DNA of 64,000 nt, taken from JALHVH01 sp964585685. GTDB taxonomy: Bacteria > Acidobacteriota > Aminicenantia > Aminicenantales > Saccharicenantaceae. The position numbers and the translations under genes are program-made. Location: contig CAZPEP010000068.1 in NCBI GenBank assembly GCA_964585685.1, positions 1 through 64,000 on the forward strand. The letters are read 5' to 3'. The stretch's first letter is position 1. Each line of letters begins with the position of its first letter. Positions 8,030 to 15,757 of the stretch are shown here, piece by piece. Under the pieces are notes generated by a model. That model did no database searches. It was given only the letters and a program-made list of their open reading frames with translations, and was not told the origin of the DNA.

Positions 8030-8728
8030 TCAGGATGGCGTTCTCTGGGGGGCGACGACGAAAGACCTCTTGCCGGAAGCGATCGGGCGGGCCTCGTCGT
8101 CGCTCGCCTCCACGTCCCAATAATAAGGCTGCCCCGGCCGGATCACGTCCAGCTCCTCGGGAGCCAGCGACAGGGACGTGCTCTTGACGATGCGGACGAC
8201 GATCGAGCGAAGCTCTTCGTCGAAGATCTCGAATCTGTAGAGGTCCGCGCCTGGCACGGCGGCCCAGCGAAAGACGGCGGGGACACGGTCGAGCGTCCCG
8301 GCCGGCTCGACGAGCCGGATGCTGCTCCGGTTGCCCCGGTCGATATCCTGCCGCCCTGACCTCGAGTAAAAGAAGACTCCCGCAGCCGCCGCCGTAATGA
8401 GGACCGTAGCGGCGGTTGCCGCCCGGAAGGGAACGATCCCGAGCACGGGGCGCGAGGGCCTTCGTCCGTGAAGCTTCCTGATCTCGGTCCGGGCCATTTT
8501 CCGGAGCGCGGCCTCTTCTTCAGGGCCTAAGTTGACCGGAAGGCTTTCGGTCCGGGCTCGGAGCTCCTCGGCGATCTCGTCGAGCACGGCCTGTTTCTTC
8601 CGGCAAAGCGGGCAGGCGGCGACATGCCCGGCGATTCGCTCTCTTGATGCCGGATCGAGTTCAAGAAGGAAAGCCCCGAGAAGCCGCTCGTTCCCGGGAC
8701 AATTCGATCGGCTGGATCTTCCCATCAT
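8030..8728 (-). CDS. Anti-sigma factor with zinc-binding (ZAS) N-terminus
   Basis: A 232-residue protein with an H-x3-C-x2-C zinc motif (HVAACPLC, about residues 34-41) typical of anti-sigma domains. One transmembrane helix lies near residues 105-123. An extracytoplasmic beta-rich domain like Fn3-type modules follows (VPAVFRWAAVPGADLYRFEI, then PYYWDVEA). The ATG overlaps the end of the sigma-factor gene by four bases. The partner sigma factor is therefore very likely held at the membrane by this protein and released on an envelope signal. Confidence 0.82.
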   Translation of the reverse strand: MMGRSSRSNCPGNERLLGAFLLELDPASRERIAGHVAACPLCRKKQAVLDEIAEELRARTESLPVNLGPEEEAALRKMARTEIRKLHGRRPSRPVLGIVPFRAATAATVLITAAAAGVFFYSRSGRQDIDRGNRSSIRLVEPAGTLDRVPAVFRWAAVPGADLYRFEIFDEELRSIVVRIVKSTSLSLAPEELDVIRPGQPYYWDVEASDDEARPIASGKRSFVVAPQRTPS

Positions 8729-9270
8729 CGCCCCCCGTTTCTTCTCTCGAACCGACTTTCCTCAAGTTTTTTGCGGACGTCGCCGAGCCCCCGGTAGAGA
8801 AGATGGCGGACCCTGTTTGAGCTCCAGCCTAGGCGTCCGGCCATCTGCTCGATGCCCGCCCCGGTCAAGTGGAGCCTCAAGACCGCCCGGCGCCTTTCGG
8901 GCAACCCGTCGACGGCCGCCCGGATCCAGTCCCTCATCTGGCCCTGCTCGGCCCGGGCTTCGGGGCCCGGCCCCACGGCGTCGACGAACGCCGAGGACCG
9001 GCCCTCCGCGGGCAGGTCGTCCAACGACAGATGGTTCTTTCTCTTCGCGATCACGTCGAGCGCGGACGTATAAACCATCCTCCCTAGATAAGACTTGAGA
9101 TTCCGGATATTCTTCCCGCGGCGGACCATCTTCCAGAGCTTGAGCTTGATTTCCTGCTCGATGTCCTCGCGTTCCTGGCCGGCGATCCCCGGGAAGGTCT
9201 TCAGGACGATCGCCCGGACGGACCTTGAAATCTCGTCGAGGAAAATTTTCGTCTGAAGCAATTTTTCCAT
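8725..9270 (-). CDS. RNA polymerase sigma factor, ECF-like (sigma-70 family)
   Basis: 181 residues with region 2 (an acidic EDIEQEIKLKLWKM segment, then LKSYLGRMVYTSALDVIAKRK) and region 4 (LPERRRAVLRLHLTG...WSSNRVRHLLYRGL), the two regions kept in ECF sigma factors. GGAAGGA lies about 9 bases before the ATG. It is co-transcribed with its anti-sigma factor and diverges from the pgs operon across a 462-base gap. Its target promoters are not identifiable here. Confidence 0.88.
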   Translation of the reverse strand: MEKLLQTKIFLDEISRSVRAIVLKTFPGIAGQEREDIEQEIKLKLWKMVRRGKNIRNLKSYLGRMVYTSALDVIAKRKNHLSLDDLPAEGRSSAFVDAVGPGPEARAEQGQMRDWIRAAVDGLPERRRAVLRLHLTGAGIEQMAGRLGWSSNRVRHLLYRGLGDVRKKLEESRFERRNGGR

Positions 9271-9460
9271 CCGTGCGTCCTTCCGGAGAACAGAATATAG
9301 AACAAGACGGGGGGGGATTCAACCATACGGAGGGATCCGATTGTGAAGAACGGGAAAAATAGCGCCCTCGGACGGTCTATACTAGGGAACCGTGTATTAA
9401 GGTGGGGCTTTTTCCGCCCGGTCCGACTCGATCCGAGGTTGGACCCTGACCGCAACGCCA

Positions 9461-9479
9461 GCGTAAAGGGTCTTTACGC
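9461..9479. promoter_or_regulatory. Inverted repeat GTAAA-N5-TTTAC, candidate enhancer (UAS)
   Basis: GCGTAAAG, GGT, CTTTACGC form a perfect 8-base dyad centred about 96 bases upstream of the start point predicted from the sigma-54 box at 9539. The GTAAA-N5-TTTAC core is identical to that at 2806-2822. Confidence 0.5.
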
Positions 9480-9538
9480 CGAGGCGAAATATAGCGATGC
9501 GTCCACCTCCCCCTTCTGGGGAAGATGCCGTTTGGAGA

Positions 9539-9555
9539 CTGGCACAAGAATTGCA
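9539..9555 (+). promoter_or_regulatory. Sigma-54 (-24/-12) promoter of the pgs operon
   Basis: CTGGCACAAGAATTGCA is the best RpoN match in the window: intact TGGCAC and TTGCA, GG at 9541-9542, GC at 9553-9554 and 10 bases between. The predicted start point is about 9566, giving a leader of roughly 165 bases before pgsB. Confidence 0.72.
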
Positions 9556-9732
9556 ATATCAATGTCATCCCTAATCCCTCCTTCATTGTTTCTGCGCGGG
9601 GCGAGACCGGAGCGAGACGCTCCCCTCGCCCCGGATTCTTTCGGAACTTCCTTCCCCCCGCATAATCCCCGCGACCGCCGACGGGCTTTGCCTTTCCCCG
9701 GGTCGCGGTGATATCATCTGACGGAAAGGAAG

Positions 9733-10941
9733 GTGCTCGCGTTGAAGGCCTTTTTTATCGCCGGGCTCGGCGCGGCGGCGTTCCTGCTCTTCCTTGCGGT
9801 CGAGCGCCTGGTCCTCGACGCCCGCCTGAAGCGGATCCCGGTCCGCGTCGGGGTCACGGGCACGCGCGGAAAATCGAGCGTTACAAGGTTCATCGCCGGG
9901 GCCTTGAGGGAGTCGGGAACGCGCGTCCTGGCAAAGACGACCGGATCCAGGGCCGCCCTGATCTTTCCCGATGGTTCCGAGCGGGAGATCAAGCGGTGGG
10001 GCTTGCCTTCGATCCTCGAACAGAAGCGGGTCGTCCGGTTGGCCGCCCGCCTCGGAGCACGAGCCCTTGTGACCGAGATGATGAGCGTCCGCGAGGAATG
10101 CCTGTCCGCGGAGTCGAAGCTCCTCATCCGGCCGAACGTCCTCGTTGTGACCAACGTCCGGCTCGACCACATCGATCTTATGGGAGAGACCCGTGACGAG
10201 ATCGCCGCCTGCATGGCTTCTGCCTTCCCCCGGAACGGGATCGTCGTCGTCCCCGAGGAAGAGGTTTTTAACGTCTTCGCGGAGCGGGCGATGGAGCTCG
10301 GCACGAAGCTCGTCCTCGCCCGGGAGGACCCGGCGGCGGCCGCGGGCTGGGGGGCCGGTCCGGCTGCCGGAATCTTCGCGAAGAACCTTCGGCTGGCCGC
10401 CGAAGCCGCTCGCGTCCTGGGCGTCGAGGCCGCCTGCAGGGGCATGTCCGGCGCGAGGCCGGATTTCGGGAGTCTCAGAGCTTGGGACGCCCCCGACGAC
10501 GGGACCGGCCGACCCTTCGGCTTCGTCAGCGCCTTTGCCGCCAACGATCCCGATTGCACCCGGGAGGTGATGATTGGGATCCTCGACGACCCGGAACTTT
10601 CCGGCCGGACCCTTCTCGGGCTCCTGAACCTTCGCTGGGACAGGGGAGACCGAACCATCCAGTGGGCCAAAGCCTTCGAAGAGGGAGTGTTCGACATGTT
10701 CGGGCATGTCGCCCTCATCGGCGGCCAGACCCGCGCCTTCGTTCGCCGGATGAGGCGAGCCCCGGCCTGGGGGAACGGCAGATTCCTGGCTCTCGAGGAG
10801 AAGTCTCCGGAACGGATCTTCCGGAGGCTCGCCGCCCTGGCGGCCGGGCCAGCCCTTGTCGTCGGGATGGGGAACATCGGTGGTCTGGGCGTGGCCATCG
10901 TGGAGCATTGGGAGCGGACGGGGAGGCCTCATGGTCTTTGA
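9733..10941 (+). CDS. pgsB: Poly-gamma-glutamate synthase subunit PgsB/CapB
   Basis: The ATP-dependent amide ligase of the membrane poly-gamma-glutamate synthase, a Mur-ligase relative of 402 residues. The N-terminal helix (residues 1-22) anchors it. The P-loop GTRGKSS follows at about 42-48, then VTEMMSVREE and VTNVRLDHIDLMG, both typical of the CapB group. The start is GTG at 9733, with AAGGAA just upstream. The stop overlaps pgsC by 11 bases. With PgsC it should polymerise glutamate into an exported polymer. The operon is preceded by a strong sigma-54 box. Confidence 0.9.
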   Translation: MLALKAFFIAGLGAAAFLLFLAVERLVLDARLKRIPVRVGVTGTRGKSSVTRFIAGALRESGTRVLAKTTGSRAALIFPDGSEREIKRWGLPSILEQKRVVRLAARLGARALVTEMMSVREECLSAESKLLIRPNVLVVTNVRLDHIDLMGETRDEIAACMASAFPRNGIVVVPEEEVFNVFAERAMELGTKLVLAREDPAAAAGWGAGPAAGIFAKNLRLAAEAARVLGVEAACRGMSGARPDFGSLRAWDAPDDGTGRPFGFVSAFAANDPDCTREVMIGILDDPELSGRTLLGLLNLRWDRGDRTIQWAKAFEEGVFDMFGHVALIGGQTRAFVRRMRRAPAWGNGRFLALEEKSPERIFRRLAALAAGPALVVGMGNIGGLGVAIVEHWERTGRPHGL

Positions 10942-11365
10942 GACCTTGCTTATCGGCCTCCTGCTCGCCCTCGTTTATATGGAGGCGACAGGGATCTCCC
11001 CGGGAGGGCTCGTCGTCCCCGGCTACCTGGCCCTGTACCTCGATCAACCCCTCAGGGTCGCGGCTACGATTGCCGTCGCCGGGCTCTCGGTCCTCGCCTA
11101 TCGGCTTCTCTCCCGCCGCCTGATCCTCTTCGGCAGGCGGCGCTTCGTCCTCATGATCCTTCTCGGAGCGGTCCTGGCCCAAGCCTGGTTTTTCGCCCAC
11201 CCGCGGCTCTTCGGGGACCCGCTCGAGCTTCGCGTCATCGGCTGGGTCATCCCGGGGCTACTGGCTTCCAACCTGGAACGGCAGAGGACCTTGCCCACGC
11301 TGGCTTCGCTGGCCACGGTCGCCGTCATGACCTACTTCGTCGCGAGACTGGTTTCGTTCATATGA
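10931..11365 (+). CDS. pgsC: Poly-gamma-glutamate synthase subunit PgsC/CapC
   Basis: A 144-residue integral membrane protein with the PgsC pattern: four to five hydrophobic helices, the early EATGISPGGLVVPGYLALYLD segment and a closing GWVIPGLLASNLERQ stretch. Length matches the family (about 150 aa). The ATG at 10931 has GGGAGG five bases upstream and overlaps the end of pgsB. Its own end overlaps the next gene by ATGA, so the three genes are translationally coupled. It partners PgsB in polymer synthesis and export. Confidence 0.9.
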   Translation: MVFETLLIGLLLALVYMEATGISPGGLVVPGYLALYLDQPLRVAATIAVAGLSVLAYRLLSRRLILFGRRRFVLMILLGAVLAQAWFFAHPRLFGDPLELRVIGWVIPGLLASNLERQRTLPTLASLATVAVMTYFVARLVSFI

Positions 11366-12489
11366 GAACGGGAACCAGCCGGGAAAGGCTCTATCTTCTT
11401 GGCGCGCTCGGCATTCTCTTTTTCGCCCTCTTCAAGCTAGTCCCGCCAGGGTCCCCGCCGGACAAGGGCGCGATGATGAGGGCCTCCGAGATCATGGCCT
11501 CGGCCGAAAAGGCCGTCCGGGAATGTCGGGAAGCAAGGGGGGTGGCGCCCGACCCGGCGAGCGATATCAACCTGACGGGCCTCGTCGGGATCGAAACCTC
11601 TCCGGTCACGACGACCCTGGGGAACCTCGAGGCCAAAAGGACGACGACCAACCCGAACTTCGCCGGGCTCCTCGTCCGGCTTCTCGTCGACGCCGGAGTG
11701 AGGAAAAGCGACGTCGTCGCCGTGGGGGCCTCGAGCTCGTTCCCTGCCCTGATCGTGGCCGTCGTTGCGGCCGCGCGGGCCCTGGACGCCGAGCCGCTTC
11801 TCATCTGCTCTCTGGGCGCGTCCCAATGGGGAGCCAACGACCCGGCCTTCGATTGGCTCGACATGTACGCCTGCCTGGAGCGCGGACCGGGCCCGAAGGG
11901 AGGGATCGTCGCTCTCGCCGTTGGCGGGGACGAGGACAGGGGGGGGGAATTGAGCGCGCCGGGACGGGAGTTCCTCGAGGAAAGGATCCGGCGGGCCGGG
12001 CTCCCGGTCGTCGAAGGGCCCACTCTCGAACGTGACGTCGAGCGCCGGGTCCGCATCTACTTCGAAGGCGCCTCCGGCCGGAGGATCGGGGCCTTCGTCA
12101 ATATTGGCGGGAGTTGGGCCAACATCGGCACGGACCCGTCGGTCCTTCGCGTCGCTCCCGGCCTAGCCCGCGTTCCGGAGATCCCGCCTGCCGGGAGCCG
12201 GGGCGTCCTCCAGGAAATGGCGTCACGCGGCGTCCCCGTCATCCACCTCCTCAACATAAAAGGGCTGGCCGCGGCTCACGGCCTGCCCTGGGACCCGAGC
12301 CCTTTGCCGCGGCCGGGGGAAGGTGATCTTTACGCGCGGCCAGAGCGCCTGATCGGCGCCCTAGCGGTCTTCTGCGGCCTTTACGCAGGCCTGGCCGTGA
12401 TTATCCTCGTTCCGCGGCGGAAGGACCCGAAGCGCCGCCGGCTTATTCGTATTAGAAGCGCCCCGGCGCGGCCTTCGACGGGTCCCTGA
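11362..12489 (+). CDS. Poly-gamma-glutamate system protein (PgsW-type)
   Basis: A 375-residue protein with an N-terminal helix (about 10-27), a central soluble region and a C-terminal helix (about 333-352). NLTGLVGIETSPVTTTLG, NPNFAGLLVRLL and VAVGASSSFPAL match the poly-gamma-glutamate system protein family found beside pgsBC in several phyla. Its biochemical role is not established. The two membrane anchors and coupling to pgsC suggest a third subunit or export helper. No pgsA-type (CapA) or CapD-type gene follows, so the locus differs from the Bacillus arrangement. Confidence 0.8.
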   Translation: MRTGTSRERLYLLGALGILFFALFKLVPPGSPPDKGAMMRASEIMASAEKAVRECREARGVAPDPASDINLTGLVGIETSPVTTTLGNLEAKRTTTNPNFAGLLVRLLVDAGVRKSDVVAVGASSSFPALIVAVVAAARALDAEPLLICSLGASQWGANDPAFDWLDMYACLERGPGPKGGIVALAVGGDEDRGGELSAPGREFLEERIRRAGLPVVEGPTLERDVERRVRIYFEGASGRRIGAFVNIGGSWANIGTDPSVLRVAPGLARVPEIPPAGSRGVLQEMASRGVPVIHLLNIKGLAAAHGLPWDPSPLPRPGEGDLYARPERLIGALAVFCGLYAGLAVIILVPRRKDPKRRRLIRIRSAPARPSTGP

Positions 12490-12539
12490 GATAGGCTCCG
12501 ATGGGCTTGGCGATGGCGGGGGACGCGAAGCGCGAGGCG

Positions 12540-12593
12540 AGGCTCGGGGATAACCCCGAACAAGCCCCGGCCCTGGCCTTGCCAAGACCGGGA
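12540..12593. repeat. 54-base repeat, copy 1
   Basis: Matches 17370-17423 over its full 54 bases without gaps: AGGCTCxGG, TAACCCC, then AGCCCCGGCCCTGGCCTTGCC followed by ACCGGGA. It lies between the converging ends of pgsW and a hypothetical gene, whereas copy 2 overlaps the end of the M28 gene. The GC-rich internal symmetry could form hairpins. Confidence 0.6.
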
Positions 12594-12607
12594 AGTCAAG
12601 GGGTTGA

Positions 12608-13213
12608 CTACCGGCTCTGGATCGTCAGGCTGACGAGACAATGATACCGCTCCAGGCTGTTCTTGTTATTGCAAAGACCGCGCTCGATGGTGAGGATGCC
12701 CATATCGTAGTCGTCCCACCGGTAATAATTGACGTCCGTGAGGCGGCCCGTGACGGCGGCAAGCTCGCGGACGCCGGCCTTGACCAGAGGAAGACCGAGA
12801 TCCGCCAGGACGTGGTTGACGGGCTCGACGTTCGTGATGTGATAATTCCTTCCGTTGGGATCGAGGGTTAGGTTGAGCTTCGGGCTGGGGCCTGGCTCGG
12901 ATCCTTCCGGTCCCGGCGCAGGAAAGAGGTATCGGACGAGACGGGTTCCTGCCCGTCCCGGGTTCGACTCTTCCTTGATGAACGTGTATGGGCGGATCTT
13001 TGACGGGAAGATATCGCCTTTAAGGATTGCCCATGAGATAGACGGATGCTTCGTCTGCTGGAGGTAGAGGAAGGCTCCCCCGAAGAGAACGGTGACGATC
13101 AGGGCCCGGGCCAGCGTCTCGAATTCCCTCTTGACGACGACCTTGATCACCCAGATGATGCCCAGGCCGAAAAGGACCAGGACGATGGTTCTCAATGTTT
13201 CCGTGGCGATCAT
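12608..13213 (-). CDS. Hypothetical membrane-anchored protein
   Basis: I do not recognise this 201-residue protein. Two hydrophobic segments (about 8-24 and 34-50) are followed by a soluble domain of about 140 residues rich in N, Y and R, with no obvious catalytic motif; it contains YLFPAPGPEG and RWDDYDMGILTIERG. GGGAGGGAA lies 4 bases before the ATG. It converges on pgsW and diverges from hppA. It looks like a real gene from its ribosome site and third-position GC; a two-helix anchor with an exposed domain is all I can claim. Confidence 0.65.
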   Translation of the reverse strand: MIATETLRTIVLVLFGLGIIWVIKVVVKREFETLARALIVTVLFGGAFLYLQQTKHPSISWAILKGDIFPSKIRPYTFIKEESNPGRAGTRLVRYLFPAPGPEGSEPGPSPKLNLTLDPNGRNYHITNVEPVNHVLADLGLPLVKAGVRELAAVTGRLTDVNYYRWDDYDMGILTIERGLCNNKNSLERYHCLVSLTIQSR

Positions 13214-13406
13214 GGCTTCCCTCCCTCAGGCCCCGGTGCGCCGGGCACCAACCCTATTCTATCAAAGGAATGGAGGACGGACAAGGGCTCCCGCGGTCCC
13301 GGCGGCCGCGCCTGGGACCATATCGAGCTCACCGCCTACAAAAACCTGGGGACCGCCGACCTCAACCGGGTCAAGATCGAGAAAATAGGGCTGAGGCAGG
13401 ACGCTT

Positions 13407-13435
13407 TTGACCGCCTTCCCCCAATGTGTTATATT
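13407..13435 (+). promoter_or_regulatory. Sigma-70 promoter of hppA
   Basis: TTGACC at 13407-13412 and TATATT at 13430-13435 are separated by 17 bases. The predicted start point is about 13442, 40 bases before the hppA ATG. Confidence 0.65.
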
Positions 13436-13481
13436 ATCTCACTTTAGGTAGTCTGAATCGCCTGATCGAGGAGTGTGACAT

Positions 13482-15671
13482 ATGACGAATACGCTATTCC
13501 TGCTCGCCCCGTTGGGCTCCGCAAGCGCCCTCTTTTTCGCCTGGTTCTTCTACCATCAGATGAAGAAGGAGAGCGAGGGCACCGAACACATGGCCCGGAT
13601 CGCCTCCTACGTCCGCAAGGGCGCCATGGCCTACCTCAAACAGCAGTATAAGGTTGTCACCATGATCTTCGCGGTCCTGGTGGTTCTCCTGGCCTTCATG
13701 GCCTTTGTCCTCAAGGTCCAGAACCCCTGGGTTCCCATAGCCTTCCTCACCGGCGGGTTCTTTTCGGGCCTGTCCGGCTTCTTCGGGATGAAGACCGCGA
13801 CGTACGCCTCGGCGCGGACGACCCACGCGGCCAAGAACTCCCTCAACGCCGGCCTCCGGATCGCCTTCCGGAGCGGCGCCGTCATGGGGCTGGTCGTCGT
13901 CGGCCTGGCCCTGCTCGACATCTCGCTCTGGTTCATCATCCTCCGTCATTTCTACCCGCTGACGGACGGAGGGCATAACCTCATCATCATAACGACCACG
14001 ATGATCACGTTTGGCATGGGCGCCTCGACGCAGGCCCTGTTCGCCAGGGTTGGCGGCGGGATCTACACCAAGGCCGCCGATGTCGGCGCGGACCTCGTCG
14101 GCAAGGTCGAGGCCAACATCCCCGAGGACGACCCCCGCAACCCGGCCACCATCGCCGACAACGTCGGGGACAACGTCGGCGACGTCGCGGGCATGGGCGC
14201 CGACCTCTACGAATCCTACGCCGGCTCCATCCTGGCGACCGCCGCCCTCGGCGCCTCGGCCTTTTTCGGCCGCGGCGACCTCCAACTCAAGGCTGTCATC
14301 GCTCCGATGGTCATCGCGGCCGTCGGCACGCTCCTTTCCATCTTCGGAATTTTCCTCGTCAAAACGAAGGAGGGCGCGAGCCAGAAACAGCTCTTGAGCT
14401 CCCTCGGCCGCGGGGTCAACACGAGCTCGGTCCTCATCGTCCTTCTGTCGTATGGCGTCATCCGCCTCCTGGGCCTGCCCTGGGGCATCTGGGCCGCCCT
14501 GGTCTTCGGGCTGGCCTCGGGCATCGTCATCGGCAAGGCGACGGAGTACTTCACGTCCGCCTCGTACCGGCCGACGATGCGCATCGCCGAGAACGCCAAG
14601 ACCGGGCCCGCGACCGTCATCATCGCCGGGCTGGGGACGGGGATGATGTCCACCGCCATCCCGGTCCTCTCGGTCGTCGTCGGGACCATCTTCGCCTACC
14701 TCTTCGCCGCGAACTTCGACATGTCCAACGTCTCCCAGGGCCTCTACGGCATCGGCATCGCCGCGGTCGGGATGCTCTCGACCCTGGGCATCACCCTGGC
14801 TACAGACGCCTACGGGCCCATCGCCGACAACGCCGGCGGCAACGCCCAGATGACCAACCAGGACGAAGAGGTCCGCCGGCGCACCGACGCCCTGGACTCC
14901 CTGGGCAACACGACAGCCGCGACGGGCAAGGGCTTTGCAATCGGCTCGGCGGCCCTGACGGCCCTGGCCCTGCTGGCTTCCTACGTTGAGGAGATCAAGG
15001 TCGGCCTGATCCGGATCGGACATGCGACGATCCAGTTCGCCGACGGGACCATTCTCGAAACGGCGAAGGCCAGCTTCACCGACTTCATGCGCTTCTACAA
15101 CATCAACCTGATGAACCCGCTCGTCCTCGTCGGCGTCTTCCTCGGCGCGATGATGGCCTTCGCCTTCAGCGGGCTGGCCATGACGGCCGTCAGCAAGGCG
15201 GCCGGCCGGATGGTCGACGAGGTCCGGAGGCAGTTCCGGGAGATCGTCGGCATCATGGAAGGCAAGGCCGAGCCCGATTACGCCCGCTGCGTCGAGATCT
15301 CGACGCGCGGCGCCCAGCGGGCCATGGTCCTGCCCTCGCTTCTGGCTATCGCCGTGCCGGTCGTCACCGGGATGCTCCTGGGCATCCCGGGTGTCATGGG
15401 CCTGCTCATCGGTGGAACCTCGACCGGGTTCGTCCTGGCCGTGTTCATGGCCAACGCCGGCGGGGCCTGGGACAACGCCAAGAAATATATCGAAGAGGGA
15501 AACTTCGGCGGCAAGGGCTCGCCGGCCCACCACGCCGCCATTATCGGTGATACCGTAGGCGACCCCTTCAAGGACACGGCCGGCCCAAGCCTGAACATCC
15601 TCATCAAGCTCATGAGCATGGTCGCCATCGTCATGGCCGGCCTCACGGTGACATTCTCGATCTTCAAGTAG
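13482..15671 (+). CDS. hppA: Membrane-bound ion-translocating pyrophosphatase, K+-dependent type
   Basis: A 729-residue protein with about 16 hydrophobic helices. It couples pyrophosphate hydrolysis to H+ or Na+ export. Both acidic substrate-binding segments are present: GGGIYTKAADVGADLVGKVE with EDDPRNPATIADNVGDNVGD in the first half, and NAGGAWDNAKKYIE with GDTVGDPFKDTAGPSLN near the end. GNTTAATGKG has alanine where K+-independent enzymes have lysine, which marks the K+-dependent subfamily. The exact pumped ion cannot be fixed by eye. It has its own promoter and is probably monocistronic. Confidence 0.95.
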   Translation: MTNTLFLLAPLGSASALFFAWFFYHQMKKESEGTEHMARIASYVRKGAMAYLKQQYKVVTMIFAVLVVLLAFMAFVLKVQNPWVPIAFLTGGFFSGLSGFFGMKTATYASARTTHAAKNSLNAGLRIAFRSGAVMGLVVVGLALLDISLWFIILRHFYPLTDGGHNLIIITTTMITFGMGASTQALFARVGGGIYTKAADVGADLVGKVEANIPEDDPRNPATIADNVGDNVGDVAGMGADLYESYAGSILATAALGASAFFGRGDLQLKAVIAPMVIAAVGTLLSIFGIFLVKTKEGASQKQLLSSLGRGVNTSSVLIVLLSYGVIRLLGLPWGIWAALVFGLASGIVIGKATEYFTSASYRPTMRIAENAKTGPATVIIAGLGTGMMSTAIPVLSVVVGTIFAYLFAANFDMSNVSQGLYGIGIAAVGMLSTLGITLATDAYGPIADNAGGNAQMTNQDEEVRRRTDALDSLGNTTAATGKGFAIGSAALTALALLASYVEEIKVGLIRIGHATIQFADGTILETAKASFTDFMRFYNINLMNPLVLVGVFLGAMMAFAFSGLAMTAVSKAAGRMVDEVRRQFREIVGIMEGKAEPDYARCVEISTRGAQRAMVLPSLLAIAVPVVTGMLLGIPGVMGLLIGGTSTGFVLAVFMANAGGAWDNAKKYIEEGNFGGKGSPAHHAAIIGDTVGDPFKDTAGPSLNILIKLMSMVAIVMAGLTVTFSIFK

Positions 15672-15757
15672 GGGAGGGTTCGGCGGCCCGGGCCGGGAGC
15701 GAGGTTTTGGACGGCCGGCGTGATGCCGCCGCCCCGAGGGCCGAAGACGGAGAAGAC

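Larger units (their letters stand above)
9271..9732. other. Divergent intergenic region between sigma factor and pgs operon
   Basis: This 462-base non-coding gap holds the inverted repeat at 9461-9479 and the sigma-54 box at 9539-9555, both oriented for the pgs operon. I see no convincing ORF or RNA gene in the rest. Confidence 0.6.
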
